Notes: generated by a model from the sequence alone, not told the origin. Shown: positions 11,495 to 25,564, numbered from the stretch's first letter. The stretch is DNA of 64,000 nt from Styela clava (GCF_964204865.1 NC_135254.1:2547001-2611000); one strand, 5' to 3'. Made by a program: numbers and translations.

Positions 11495-12094
11495 GATTTG
11501 TGACGATTGGTTACGCATCATGTATGAATGTTCTATGCTAAGTGTTGAGAAGAACTTCTCAACATTAAAAACGATATGTGCAAAAGTTGCAATTTTAATT
11601 GATTCGTCTGTGGGTAACGTACAATACGATTCATTGCGTTCACTCTTTTATGTGATACATCGCGAGTTCTTTGCCATCCGATGGCAGAGTGAAGTTGAAC
11701 AACTTTACAAAAAATAGCAAGGACCAGGGGGTGGAATATTAAACTATAAACAAAGAGCCGCAGCTACGATACGTACCTTAAACAGGGAATAATGATATTT
11801 CCGAATCTTGGCGCTCATTCTATTGCTCAATCAATGGCAACACAATCTGAATGTGAAACTGCAAACAAGGAATCAATCTAGAGACGGTTGGATAAAGGGC
11901 TAACTTGGATAATGGCAAGGCATGTCATGGACTAATATCAATAAATAAATTAATAAATGGATTGTAAGATTGGTCATGAGAAATTTAACACACCCAAACG
12001 AGGATCAATACGGCCACAACTAATGAAAGCAACGTGGCCGCTCATTGACTTAACTCGTAAGCCAACAAGATATTGGTAGTGAACAAATATATAA

Positions 12095-12257
12095 AAGGGA
12101 TAGCGCGAACGCAGTCCCCACTAGCAGAAATTACACGACCGAGTTATCCACATTTGGGATAATCGCTAGGGTCAATTTAGTCTGGGTGCAATGACTAAAC
12201 CTCGCCTAGGCAGAACCGCCTTTGTGATCGCGGTTGACTGCCTCGTCAGGTAAGTAT
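12095..12257 (-). ncRNA. U1: U1 snRNA copy 17
   Basis: Majority RNA. The unit has a 17-bp upstream deletion after 12444 (734 bp), shared with copies 23 and 27. Confidence 0.93.
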
Positions 12258-12828
12258 GATTTGTGACGATTGGTTACGCATCATGAATGAATGTTCTATG
12301 CTAAGTGTTGAGAAGAACTTCTCAACATTAAAAACGATATGTGCAAAAGTTGCAATTTTAATTGATTCGTCTGTGGGTAACGTGGAATACGATTCATTGC
12401 GTTCACTCTTTTATGTGATACATCGCGAGTTCTTTGCCATCCGAACAACTTTACAAAAAATAGCAAGGACCAGGGGGTGGTATATTAAACTATAAACAAT
12501 GAGCCGCAGCTACGATACGTACCTTAAACATGGAATAATGATATTTCCGAATCTTGGCGCTCATTCTATTGCTCAATCAATGGCAACACAATCTGAATGT
12601 GAAACTGCAAACAAGGAATCAATCTAGAGACTGTTGGATAAAGGGATAACTTGAATAATGGCAAGGCATGTCATGGACTAATATCAATAAATGGATTGTA
12701 AGATTGGTCATGAGAAAGATAACACACCCAAACGAGGATCAATACGGCCACAACTAATGAAAGCAACGTGGCCGCTCATTGACTTAACTCGTAAGCCAAC
12801 AAGATATTGGTAGTGAGCAAATATATAA

Positions 12829-12991
12829 AAGGGATAGCGCGAACGCAGTCCCCACTAGCAGAAATTACACGACCGAGTTATCCACATTTGGGATAATCGC
12901 TAGGGTCAATTTAGTCTGGGTGCAATGACTAAACCTCGCCTAGGCAGAACCGTCTTTGTGATCGCGGTTGACTGCCTCGTCAGGTAAGTAT
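12829..12991 (-). ncRNA. U1: U1 snRNA copy 18
   Basis: The 3' side of stem-loop 1 reads GACGG for GGCGG, which breaks a pair. One mismatch in the upstream palindrome (GAGAAT). Confidence 0.9.
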
Positions 12992-13579
12992 GATTTGTGA
13001 CGATTGGTTACGCATCATGAATGAATGTTCTATGCTAAGTGTTGAGAATAACTTCTCAACATTAAAAACGATATGTGCAAAAGTTGCAATTTTAATTGAT
13101 TTGTCTGTGGGTAACGTGGAATACGATTCATTGCGTTCACTCTTTTATGTGATACATCGCGAGTTCTTTGCCATCCGATGGCAGAGTGAAGTTGAACAAC
13201 TTTACAAAAAATAGCAAGGACCAGGGGGTGGAATATTAAACTATAAACAATGAGCCGCAGCTACGATAAGTACCTTAAACAGGGAATAATGATATTTCCG
13301 AATCTTGGCGCTCATTCTATTGCTCAATCAATGGCAACACAATCTGAATGTGAAACTGCAAACAAGGAATCAATCTAGAGACGGTTGGATAAAGGGATAA
13401 CTTGGATAATGGCAAGGCATGTCATGGACTAATATCAATAAATGGATTGTAAGATTGGTCATGAGAAAGATAACACACCCAAACGAGGATCAATACGGCC
13501 ACAACTAATGAAAGCAACGTGGCCGCTCATTGACTTAACTCGTAAGCCAACAAGATATTGGTAGTGAGCAAATATATAA

Positions 13580-13742
13580 AAGGGATAGCGCGAACGCAGT
13601 CCCCACTAGCAGAAATTACACGACCGAGTTATCCACATTTGGGATAATCGCTAGGGTCAATTTAGTCTGGGTGCAATGACTAAACCTCGCCTAGGCAGAA
13701 CCGCCTTTGTGATCGCGGTTGACTGCCTCGTCAGGTAAGTAT
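13580..13742 (-). ncRNA. U1: U1 snRNA copy 19
   Basis: Majority RNA, type-A unit of 763 bp. Confidence 0.93.
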
Positions 13743-14342
13743 GATTTGTGACGATTGGTTACGCATCATGTATGAATGTTCTATGCTAAGTGTTGAGAAG
13801 AACTTCTCAACATTAAAAACGATATGTGCAAAAGTTGCAATTTTAATTGATTCGTCTGTGGGTAACGTACAATACGATTCATTGCGTTCACTCTTTTATG
13901 TGATACATCGCGAGTTCTTTGCCATCCGATGGCAGAGTGAAGTTGAACAACTTTACAAAAAATAGCAAGGACCAGGGGGTGGAATATTAAACTATAAACA
14001 AAGAGCCGCAGCTACGATACGTACCTTAAACAGGGAATAATGATATTTCCGAATCTTGGCGCTCATTCTATTGCTCAATCAATGGCAACACAATCTGAAT
14101 GTGAAACTGCAAACAAGGAATCAATCTAGAGACGGTTGGATAAAGGGCTAACTTGGATAATGGCAAGGCATGTCATGGACTAATATCAATAAATAAATTA
14201 ATAAATGGATTGTAAGATTGGTCATGAGAAATTTAACACACCCAAACGAGGATCAATACGGCCACAACTAATGAAAGCAACGTGGCCGCTCATTGACTTA
14301 ACTCGTAAGCCAACAAGATTTTGGTAGTGAGCAAATACATAA

Positions 14343-14505
14343 AAGGGATAGCGCGAACGCAGTCCCCACTAGCAGAAATTACACGACCGAGTTATCCACA
14401 TTTGGGATAATCGCTAGGGTCAATTTAGTCTGGGTGCAATGACTAAACCTCGCCTAGGCAGAACCGCCTTTGTGATCGCGGTTGACTGCCTCGTCAGGTA
14501 AGTAT
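14343..14505 (-). ncRNA. U1: U1 snRNA copy 20
   Basis: Majority RNA. The 3' flank differs by one base (ATACATAAAAG), and the palindrome carries the GAGAAT mismatch. Confidence 0.93.
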
Positions 14506-15093
14506 GATTTGTGACGATTGGTTACGCATCATGAATGAATGTTCTATGCTAAGTGTTGAGAATAACTTCTCAACATTAAAAACGATATGTGCAAAAGTTG
14601 CAATTTTAATTGATTCGTCTGTGGGTAACGTGGAATACGATTCATTGCGTTCACTCTTTTATGTGATACATCGCGAGTTCTTTGCCATCCGATGGCAGAG
14701 TGAAGTTGAACAACTTTACAAAAAATAGCAAGGACCAGGGGGTGGAATATTAAACTATAAACAATGAGCCGCAGCTACGATAAGTACCTTAAACAGGGAA
14801 TAATGATATTTCCGAATCTTGGCGCTCATTCTATTGCTCAATCAATGGCAACACAATCTGAATGTGAAACTGCAAACAAGGAATCAATCTAGAGACGGTT
14901 GGATAAAGGGATAACTTGGATAATGGCAAGGCATGTCATGGACTAATATCAATAAATGGATTGTAAGATTGGTCATGAGAAAGATAACACACCCAAACGA
15001 GGATCAATACGGCCACAACTAATGAAAGCAACGTGGCCGCTCATTGACTTAACTCGTAAGCCAACAAGATATTGGTAGTGAGCAAATATATAA

Positions 15094-15256
15094 AAGGGAT
15101 AGCGCGAACGCAGTCCCCACTAGCAGAAATTACACGACCGAGTTATCCACATTTGGGATAATCGCTAGGGTCAATTTAGTCTGGGTGCAATGACTAAACC
15201 TCGCCTAGGCAGAACCGCCTTTGTGATCGCGATTGACTGCCTCGTCAGGTAAGTGT
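15094..15256 (-). ncRNA. U1: U1 snRNA copy 21, altered 5' end
   Basis: Same two changes as copy 15 (U2 to C and stem-loop 1 wobble) and the same 46-bp spacer deletion, 4467 bp away. Confidence 0.9.
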
Positions 15257-15798
15257 GATTTGTGACGATTGGTTACGCATCATGAATGAATGTTCTATGC
15301 TAAGTGTTGAGAATAACTTCTCAACATTAAAAACGATATGTGCAAAAGTTGCAATTTTAATTGATTCGTCTGTGGGTAACGTGGAATACGATTCATTGCG
15401 TTCACTCTTTTATGTGATACATCGCGAGTTCTTTGCCATCCGATGGCAGAGTGAAGTTGAACAACTTTACAAAAAATAGCAAGGACCAGGGGGTGGAATA
15501 TTAAACTATAAACAATGAGCCGCAGCTACGATAAGTACCTTAAACAGGGAATAATGATATTTCCGAATCTTGGCGCTCATTCTATTGCTCAATCAATGGC
15601 AACACAATCTGAATGTGAAACTGCAAACAAGGAATCAATCTAGAGACGGTTGGATAAAGGGATAACTTGGATAATGGCAAGGCATGTCATGGACTAATAT
15701 CAATAAATGGATTGTAAGATTGGTCATGAGAAAGATAACACACCCAAATTGACTTAACTCGTAAGCCAACAAGATATTGGTAGTGAGCAAATATATAA

Positions 15799-15961
15799 AA
15801 GGGATAGCGCGAACGCAGTCCCCACTAGCAGAAATTACACGACCGAGTTATCCACATTTGGGATAATCGCTAGGGTCAATTTAGTCTGGGTGCAATGACT
15901 AAACCTCGACTAGGCAGAACCGCCTTTGTGATCGCGGTTGACTGCCTCGTCAGGTAAGTAT
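15799..15961 (-). ncRNA. U1: U1 snRNA copy 22
   Basis: Same CUAGUCGAGG variant as copy 16. Confidence 0.91.
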
Positions 15962-16561
15962 GATTTGTGACGATTGGTTACGCATCATGTATGAATGTTC
16001 TATGCTAAGTGTTGAGAAGAACTTCTCAACATTAAAAACGATATGTGCAAAAGTTGCAATTTTAATTGATTCGTCTGTGGGTAACGTACAATACGATTCA
16101 TTGCGTTCACTCTTTTATGTGATACATCGCGAGTTCTTTGCCATCCGATGGCAGAGTGAAGTTGAACAACTTTACAAAAAATAGCAAGGACCAGGGGGTG
16201 GAATATTAAACTATAAACAAAGAGCCGCAGCTACGATACGTACCTTAAACAGGGAATAATGATATTTCCGAATCTTGGCGCTCATTCTATTGCTCAATCA
16301 ATGGCAACACAATCTGAATGTGAAACTGCAAACAAGGAATCAATCTAGAGACGGTTGGATAAAGGGCTAACTTGGATAATGGCAAGGCATGTCATGGACT
16401 AATATCAATAAATAAATTAATAAATGGATTGTAAGATTGGTCATGAGAAATTTAACACACCCAAACGAGGATCAATACGGCCACAACTAATGAAAGCAAC
16501 GTGGCCGCTCATTGACTTAACTCGTAAGCCAACAAGATATTGGTAGTGAGCAAATATATAA

Positions 16562-16724
16562 AAGGGATAGCGCGAACGCAGTCCCCACTAGCAGAAATTA
16601 CACGACCGAGTTATCCACATTTGGGATAATCGCTAGGGTCAATTTAGTCTGGGTGCAATGACTAAACCTCGCCTAGGCAGAACCGCCTTTGTGATCGCGG
16701 TTGACTGCCTCGTCAGGTAAGTAT
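16562..16724 (-). ncRNA. U1: U1 snRNA copy 23
   Basis: Majority RNA. 734-bp unit with the shared 17-bp deletion. Confidence 0.93.
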
Positions 16725-17295
16725 GATTTGTGACGATTGGTTACGCATCATGAATGAATGTTCTATGCTAAGTGTTGAGAAGAACTTCTCAACATTAAAA
16801 ACGATATGTGCAAAAGTTGCAATTTTAATTGATTCGTCTGTGGGTAACGTGGAATACGATTCATTGCGTTCACTCTTTTATGTGATACATCGCGAGTTCT
16901 TTGCCATCCGAACAACTTTACAAAAAATAGCAAGGACCAGGGGGTGGTATATTAAACTATAAACAATGAGCCGCAGCTACGATACGTACCTTAAACATGG
17001 AATAATGATATTTCCGAATCTTGGCGCTCATTCTATTGCTCAATCAATGGCAACACAATCTGAATGTGAAACTGCAAACAAGGAATCAATCTAGAGACTG
17101 TTGGATAAAGGGATAACTTGAATAATGGCAAGGCATGTCATGGACTAATATCAATAAATGGATTGTAAGATTGGTCATGAGAAAGATAACACACCCAAAC
17201 GAGGATCAATACGGCCACAACTAATGAAAGCAACGTGGCCGCTCATTGACTTAACTCGTAAGCCAACAAGATATTGGTAGTGAGCAAATATATAA

Positions 17296-17458
17296 AAGGG
17301 ATAGCGCGAACGCAGTCCCCACTAGCAGAAATTACACGACCGAGTTATCCACATTTGGGATAATCGCTAGGGTCAATTTAGTCTGGGTGCAATGACTAAA
17401 CCTCGCCTAGGCAGAACCGCCTTTGTGATCGCGGTTGACTGCCTCGTCAGGTAAGTAT
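17296..17458 (-). ncRNA. U1: U1 snRNA copy 24
   Basis: Majority RNA. Recombinant unit: GAGAAT promoter joined to a type-A spacer (762 bp). Confidence 0.93.
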
Positions 17459-18057
17459 GATTTGTGACGATTGGTTACGCATCATGAATGAATGTTCTAT
17501 GCTAAGTGTTGAGAATAACTTCTCAACATTAAAAACGATATGTGCAAAAGTTGCAATTTTAATTGATTCGTCTGTGGGTAACGTGGAATACGATTCATTG
17601 CGTTCACTCTTTTATGTGATACATCGCGAGTTCTTAGCCATCCGATGGCAGAGTGAAGTTGAACAACTTTACAAAAAATAGCAGGACCAGGGGGTGGAAT
17701 ATTAAACTATAAACAAAGAGCCGCAGCTACGATACGTACCTTAAACAGGGAATAATGATATTTCCGAATCTTGGCGCTCATTCTATTGCTCAATCAATGG
17801 CAACACAATCTGAATGTGAAACTGCAAACAAGGAATCAATCTAGAGACGGTTGGATAAAGGGCTAACTTGGATAATGGCAAGGCATGTCATGGACTAATA
17901 TCAATAAATAAATTAATAAATGGATTGTAAGATTGGTCATGAGAAATTTAACACACCCAAACGAGGATCAATACGGCCACAACTAATGAAAGCAACGTGG
18001 CCGCTCATTGACTTAACTCGTAAGCCAACAAGATTTTGGTAGTGAGCAAATATATAA

Positions 18058-18220
18058 AAGGGATAGCGCGAACGCAGTCCCCACTAGCAGAAATTACACG
18101 ACCGAGTTATCCACATTTGGGATAATCGCTAGGGTCAATTTAGTCTGGGTGCAATGACTAAACCTCGCCTAGGCAGAACCGCCTTTGTGATCGCGGTTGA
18201 CTGCCTCGTCAGGTAAGTAT
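18058..18220 (-). ncRNA. U1: U1 snRNA copy 25
   Basis: Majority RNA, GAGAAT palindrome mismatch, 751-bp unit. Confidence 0.93.
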
Positions 18221-18808
18221 GATTTGTGACGATTGGTTACGCATCATGAATGAATGTTCTATGCTAAGTGTTGAGAATAACTTCTCAACATTAAAAACGA
18301 TATGTGCAAAAGTTGCAATTTTAATTGATTCGTCTGTGGGTAACGTGGAATACGATTCATTGCGTTCACTCTTTTATGTGATACATCGCGAGTTCTTTGC
18401 CATCCGATGGCAGAGTGAAGTTGAACAACTTTACAAAAAATAGCAAGGACCAGGGGGTGGAATATTAAACTATAAACAATGAGCCGCAGCTACGATAAGT
18501 ACCTTAAACAGGGAATAATGATATTTCCGAATCTTGGCGCTCATTCTATTGCTCAATCAATGGCAACACAATCTGAATGTGAAACTGCAAACAAGGAATC
18601 AATCTAGAGACGGTTGGATAAAGGGATAACTTGGATAATGGCAAGGCATGTCATGGACTAATATCAATAAATGGATTGTAAGATTGGTCATGAGAAAGAT
18701 AACACACCCAAACGAGGATCAATACGGCCACAACTAATGAAAGCAACGTGGCCGCTCATTGACTTAACTCGTAAGCCAACAAGATATTGGTAGTGAGCAA
18801 ATATATAA

Positions 18809-18971
18809 AAGGGATAGCGCGAACGCAGTCCCCACTAGCAGAAATTACACGACCGAGTTATCCACATTTGGGATAATCGCTAGGGTCAATTTAGTCTGGG
18901 TGCAATGACTAAACCTCGCCTAGGCAGAACCGCCTTTGTGATCGCGGTTGACTGCCTCGTCAGGTAAGTAT
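18809..18971 (-). ncRNA. U1: U1 snRNA copy 26
   Basis: Majority RNA, type-A unit of 763 bp. Confidence 0.93.
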
Positions 18972-19571
18972 GATTTGTGACGATTGGTTACGCATCATGT
19001 ATGAATGTTCTATGCTAAGTGTTGAGAAGAACTTCTCAACATTAAAAACGATATGTGCAAAAGTTGCAATTTTAATTGATTCGTCTGTGGGTAACGTACA
19101 ATACGATTCATTGCGTTCACTCTTTTATGTGATACATCGCGAGTTCTTTGCCATCCGATGGCAGAGTGAAGTTGAACAACTTTACAAAAAATAGCAAGGA
19201 CCAGGGGGTGGAATATTAAACTATAAACAAAGAGCCGCAGCTACGATACGTACCTTAAACAGGGAATAATGATATTTCCGAATCTTGGCGCTCATTCTAT
19301 TGCTCAATCAATGGCAACACAATCTGAATGTGAAACTGCAAACAAGGAATCAATCTAGAGACGGTTGGATAAAGGGCTAACTTGGATAATGGCAAGGCAT
19401 GTCATGGACTAATATCAATAAATAAATTAATAAATGGATTGTAAGATTGGTCATGAGAAATTTAACACACCCAAACGAGGATCAATACGGCCACAACTAA
19501 TGAAAGCAACGTGGCCGCTCATTGACTTAACTCGTAAGCCAACAAGATTTTGGTAGTGAGCAAATATATAA

Positions 19572-19734
19572 AAGGGATAGCGCGAACGCAGTCCCCACTA
19601 GCAGAAATTACACGACTGAGTTATCCACATTTGGGATAATCGCTAGGGTCAATTTAGTCTGGGTGCAATGACTAAACCTCGCCTAGGCAGAACCGCCTTT
19701 GTGATCGCGGTTGACTGCCTCGTCAGGTAAGTAT
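19572..19734 (-). ncRNA. U1: U1 snRNA copy 27
   Basis: ACUCAGUCG replaces ACUCGGUCG after stem-loop 3, also seen in copy 32. Carries the 17-bp deletion. Confidence 0.92.
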
Positions 19735-20305
19735 GATTTGTGACGATTGGTTACGCATCATGAATGAATGTTCTATGCTAAGTGTTGAGAAGAACTTCTC
19801 AACATTAAAAACGATATGTGCAAAAGTTGCAATTTTAATTGATTCGTCTGTGGGTAACGTGGAATACGATTCATTGCGTTCACTCTTTTATGTGATACAT
19901 CGCGAGTTCTTTGCCATCCGAACAACTTTACAAAAAATAGCAAGGACCAGGGGGTGGTATATTAAACTATAAACAATGAGCCGCAGCTACGATACGTACC
20001 TTAAACATGGAATAATGATATTTCCGAATCTTGGCGCTCATTCTATTGCTCAATCAATGGCAACACAATCTGAATGTGAAACTGCAAACAAGGAATCAAT
20101 CTAGAGACTGTTGGATAAAGGGATAACTTGGATAATGGCAAGGCATGTCATGGACTAATATCAATAAATGGATTGTAAGATTGGTCATGAGAAAGATAAC
20201 ACACCCAAACGAGGATCAATACGGCCACAACTAATGAAAGCAACGTGGCCGCTCATTGACTTAACTCGTAAGCCAACAAGATATTGGTAGTGAGCAAATA
20301 TATAA

Positions 20306-20468
20306 AAGGGATAGCGCGAACGCAGTCCCCACTAGCAGAAATTACACGACCGAGTTATCCACATTTGGGATAATCGCTAGGGTCAATTTAGTCTGGGTGC
20401 AATGACTAAACCTCGCCTAGGCAGAACCGCCTTTGTGATCGCGGTTGACTGCCTCGTCAGGTAAGTAT
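20306..20468 (-). ncRNA. U1: U1 snRNA copy 28
   Basis: Majority RNA, GAGAAT palindrome mismatch. Confidence 0.93.
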
Positions 20469-21056
20469 GATTTGTGACGATTGGTTACGTATCATGAATG
20501 AATGTTCTATGCTAAGTGTTGAGAATAACTTCTCAACATTAAAAACGATATGTGCAAAAGTTGCAATTTTAATTGATTCGTCTGTGGGTAACGTGGAATA
20601 CGATTCATTGCGTTCACTCTTTTATGTGATACATCGCGAGTTCTTTGCCATCCGATGGCAGAGTGAAGTTGAACAACTTTACAAAAAATAGCAAGGACCA
20701 GGGGGTGGAATATTAAACTATAAACAATGAGCCGCAGCTACGATAAGTACCTTAAACAGGGAATAATGATATTTCCGAATCTTGGCGCTCATTCTATTGC
20801 TCAATCAATGGCAACACAATCTGAATGTGAAACTGCAAACAAGGAATCAATCTAGAGACGGTTGGATAAAGGGATAACTTGGATAATGGCAAGGCATGTC
20901 ATGGACTAATATCAATAAATGGATTGGAAGATTGGTCATGAGAAAGATAACACACCCAAACGAGGATCAATACGGCCACAACTAATGAAAGCAACGTGGC
21001 CGCTCATTGACTTAACTCGTAAGCCAACAAGATATTGGTAGTGAGCAAATATATAA

Positions 21057-21219
21057 AAGGGATAGCGCGAACGCAGTCCCCACTAGCAGAAATTACACGA
21101 CCGAGTTATCCACATTTGGGATAATCGCTAGGGTCAATTTAGTCTGGGTGCAATGACTAAACCTCGCCTAGGCAGAACCGCCTTTGTGATCGCGGTTGAC
21201 TGCCTCGTCAGGTAAGTAT
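21057..21219 (-). ncRNA. U1: U1 snRNA copy 29
   Basis: Majority RNA, type-A unit of 763 bp. Confidence 0.93.
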
Positions 21220-21819
21220 GATTTGTGACGATTGGTTACGCATCATGTATGAATGTTCTATGCTAAGTGTTGAGAAGAACTTCTCAACATTAAAAACGAT
21301 ATGTGCAAAAGTTGCAATTTTAATTGATTCGTCTGTGGGTAACGTACAATACGATTCATTGCGTTCACTCTTTTATGTGATACATCGCGAGTTCTTTGCC
21401 ATCCGATGGCAGAGTGAAGTTGAACAACTTTACAAAAAATAGCAAGGACCAGGGGGTGGAATATTAAACTATAAACAAAGAGCCGCAGCTACGATACGTA
21501 CCTTAAACAGGGAATAATGATATTTCCGAATCTTGGCGCTCATTCTATTGCTCAATCAATGGCAACACAATCTGAATGTGAAACTGCAAACAAGGAATCA
21601 ATCTAGAGACGGTTGGATAAAGGGCTAACTTGGATAATGGCAAGGCATGTCATGGACTAATATCAATAAATAAATTAATAAATGGATTGTAAGATTGGTC
21701 ATGAGAAATTTAACACACCCAAACGAGGATCAATACGGCCACAACTAATGAAAGCAACGTGGCCGCTCATTGACTTAACTCGTAAGCCAACAAGATATTG
21801 GTAGTGAGCAAATATATAA

Positions 21820-21982
21820 AAGGGATAGCGCGAACGCAGTCCCCACTAGCAGAAATTACACGACCGAGTTATCCACATTTGGGATAATCGCTAGGGTCAA
21901 TTTAGTCTGGGTGCAATGACTAAACCTCGCCTAGGCAGAACCGCCTTTGTGATCGCGGTTGACTGCCTCGTCAGGTAAGTAT
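21820..21982 (-). ncRNA. U1: U1 snRNA copy 30, promoter rearranged
   Basis: RNA is the majority form, but the upstream palindrome is gone, replaced by an AACGATATGAACGATAAACG stretch at about 22028-22047. Natural candidate for a promoter-dead copy. Confidence 0.9.
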
Positions 21983-22556
21983 GATTTGTGACGATTGGTT
22001 ACGCATCATGAATGAATGTTCTATGCTAAACGATATGAACGATAAACGATATGTGCAAAAGTTGCAATTTTAATTGATTCGTCTGTGGGTAACGTGGAAT
22101 ACGATTCATTGCGTTCACTCTTTTATGTGATACATCGCGAGTTCTTTGCCATCCGATGGCAGAGTGAAGTTGAACAACTTTACAAAAAATAGCAGGACCA
22201 GGGGGTGGAATATTAAACTATAAACAAAGAGCCGCAGTTACGATACGTACCTTAAACAGGGAATAATGATATTTCCGAATCTTGGCGCTCATTCTATTGC
22301 TCAATCAATGGCAACACAATCTGAATGTGATACTGCAAACAAGGAATCAATCTAGAGACGGTTGGATAAAGGGATAACTTGGATAATGGCAAGGCATGTC
22401 ATGGACTAATATCAATAAATGGATTGTAAGATTGGTCATGAGAAAGATAACACACCCAAACGAGGATCAATACGGCCACAACTAATGAAAGCAACGTGGC
22501 CGCTCATTGACTTAACTCGTAAGCCAACAAGATATTGGTAGTGAGCAAATATATAA

Positions 22557-22719
22557 AAGGGATATCGCGAACGCAGTCCCCACTAGCAGAAATTACACGA
22601 CCGAGTTATCCACATTTGGGATAATCGCTAGGGTCAATTTAGTCTGGGTGCAATGACTAAACCTCGCCTAGGCAGAACCGCCTTTGTGATCGCGGTTGAC
22701 TGCCTCGTCAGGTAAGTAT
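22557..22719 (-). ncRNA. U1: U1 snRNA copy 31
   Basis: Stem-loop 4 reads CGCGAUAUCCC for CGCGCUAUCCC, altering the pair below the UUCG-capped stem. Confidence 0.9.
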
Positions 22720-23319
22720 GATTTGTGACGATTGGTTACGCATCATGTATGAATGTTCTATGCTAAGTGTTGAGAAGAACTTCTCAACATTAAAAACGAT
22801 ATGTGCAAAAGTTGCAATTTTAATTGATTCGTCTGTGGGTAACGTACAATACGATTCATTGCGTTCACTCTTTTATGTGATACATCGCGAGTTCTTTGCC
22901 ATCCGATGGCAGAGTGAAGTTGAACAACTTTACAAAAAATAGCAAGGACCAGGGGGTGGAATATTAAACTATAAACAAAGAGCCGCAGCTACGATACGTA
23001 CCTTAAACAGGGAATAATGATATTTCCGAATCTTGGCGCTCATTCTATTGCTCAATCAATGGCAACACAATCTGAATGTGAAACTGCAAACAAGGAATCA
23101 ATCTAGAGACGGTTGGATAAAGGGCTAACTTGGATAATGGCAAGGCATGTCATGGACTAATATCAATAAATAAATTAATAAATGGATTGTAAGATTGGTC
23201 ATGAGAAATTTAACACACCCAAACGAGGATCAATACGGCCACAACTAATGAAAGCAACGTGGCCGCTCATTGACTTAACTCGTAAGCCAACAAGATTTTG
23301 GTAGTGAGCAAATATATAA

Positions 23320-23482
23320 AAGGGATAGCGCGAACGCAGTCCCCACTAGCAGAAATTACACGACTGAGTTATCCACATTTGGGATAATCGCTAGGGTCAA
23401 TTTAGTCTGGGTGCAATGACTAAACCTCGCCTAGGCAGAACCGCCTTTGTGATCGCGGTTGACTGCCTCGTCAGGTAAGTAT
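23320..23482 (-). ncRNA. U1: U1 snRNA copy 32, promoter spacing deletion
   Basis: ACUCAGUCG variant as in copy 27. A 19-bp deletion just upstream of the RNA start moves the palindrome from -49 to about -30, which should misplace a PSE. Confidence 0.9.
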
Positions 23483-24051
23483 GATATCATGAATGAATGT
23501 TCTATGCTAAGTGTTGAGAAGAACTTCTCAACATTAAAAACGATATGTGCAAAAGTTGCAATTTTAATTGATTCGTCTGTGGGTAACGTGGAATACGATT
23601 CATTGCGTTCACTCTTTTATGTGATACATCGCGAGTTCTTTGCCATCCGATGGCAGAGTGAAGTTGAACAACTTCACAAAAAATAGCAAGGACCAGGGGG
23701 TGGTATATTAAACTATAAACAATGAGCCGCAGCTACGATACGTACCTTAAACATGGAATAATGATATTTCCGAATCTTGGCGCTCATTCTATTGCTCAAT
23801 CAATGGCAACACAATCTGAATGTGAAACTGCAAACAAGGAATCAATCTAGAGACGGTTGGATAAAGGGATAACTTGGATAATGGCAAGGCATGTCATGGA
23901 CTAATATCAATAAATGGATTGTAAGATTGGTCATGAGAAAGATAACACACCCAAACGAGGATCAATACGGCCACAACTAATGAAAGCAACGTGGCCGCTC
24001 ATTGACTTAACTCGTAAGCCAACAAGATATTGGTAGTGAGCAAATATATAA

Positions 24052-24214
24052 AAGGGAAAGCGCGAACGCAGTCCCCACTAGCAGAAATTACACGACCGAG
24101 TTATCCACATTTGGGATAATCGCTAGGGTCAATTTAGTCTGGGTGCAATGACTAAACCTCGCCTAGGCAGAACCGCCTTTGTGATCGCGGTTGACTGCCT
24201 CGTCAGGTAAGTAT
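24052..24214 (-). ncRNA. U1: U1 snRNA copy 33
   Basis: Stem-loop 4 reads CGCUUUCCC, the form seen in vertebrate U1. Otherwise majority RNA. Confidence 0.92.
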
Positions 24215-24814
24215 GATTTGTGACGATTGGTTACGCATCATGTATGAATGTTCTATGCTAAGTGTTGAGAAGAACTTCTCAACATTAAAAACGATATGTG
24301 CAAAAGTTGCAATTTTATTTGATTCGTCTGTGGGTAACGTACAATACGATTCATTGCGTTCACTCTTTTATGTGATACATCGCGAGTTCTTTGCCATCCG
24401 ATGGCAGAGTGAAGTTGAACAACTTTACAAAAATTAGCAAGGACCAGGGGGTGGAATATTAAACTATAAACAAAGAGCCGCAGCTACGATACGTACCTTA
24501 AACAGGGAATAATGATATTTCCGAATCTTGGCGCTCATTCTATTGCTCAATCAATGGCAACACAATCTGAATGTGAAACTGCAAACAAGGAATCAATCTA
24601 GAGACGGTTGGATAAAGGGCTAACTTGGATAATGGCAAGGCATGTCATGGACTAATATCAATAAATAAATTAATAAATGGATTGTAAGATTGGTCATGAG
24701 AAATTTAACACACCCAAACGAGGATCAATACGGCCACAACTAATGAAAGCAACGTGGCCGCTCATTGACTTAACTCGTAAGCCAACAAGATATTGGTAGT
24801 GAGCAAATATATAA

Positions 24815-24977
24815 AAGGGATAGCGCGAACGCAGTCCCCACTAGCAGAAATTACACGACCGAGTTATCCACATTTGGGATAATCGCTAGGGTCAATTTAG
24901 TCTGGGTGCAATGACTAAACCTCGCCTAGGCAGAACCGCCTTTGTGATCGCGGTTGACTGCCTCGTCAGGTAAGTAT
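24815..24977 (-). ncRNA. U1: U1 snRNA copy 34
   Basis: Majority RNA, GAGAAT palindrome mismatch, 750-bp unit. Confidence 0.93.
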
Positions 24978-25564
24978 GATTTGTGACGATTGGTTACGCA
25001 TCATGAATGAATGTTCTATGCTAAGTGTTGAGAATAACTTCTCAACATTAAAAACGATATGTGCAAAAGTTGCAATTTTAATTGATTCGTCTGTGGGTAA
25101 CGTGGAATACGATTCATTGCGTTCACTCTTTTATGTGATACATCGCGAGTTCTTTGCCATCCGACGGCAGAGTGAAGTTGAACAACTTTACAAAAAATAG
25201 CAGGACCAGGGGGTGGAATATTAAACTATAAACAAAGAGCCGCAGCTACGATACGTACCTTAAACAGGGAATAATGATATTTCCGAATCTTGGCGCTCAT
25301 TCTATTGCTCAATCAATGGCAACACAATCTGAATGTGAAACTGCAAACAAGGAATCAATCTAGAGACGGTTGGATAAAGGGATAACTTGGATAATGGCAA
25401 GGCATGTCATGGACTAATATCAATAAATGGATTGTAAGATTGGTCATGAGAAAGATAACACACCCAAACGAGGATCAATACGGCCACAACTAATGAAAGC
25501 AACGTGGCCGCTCATTGACTTAACTCGTAAGCCAACAAGATATTGGTAGTGAGCAAATATATAA

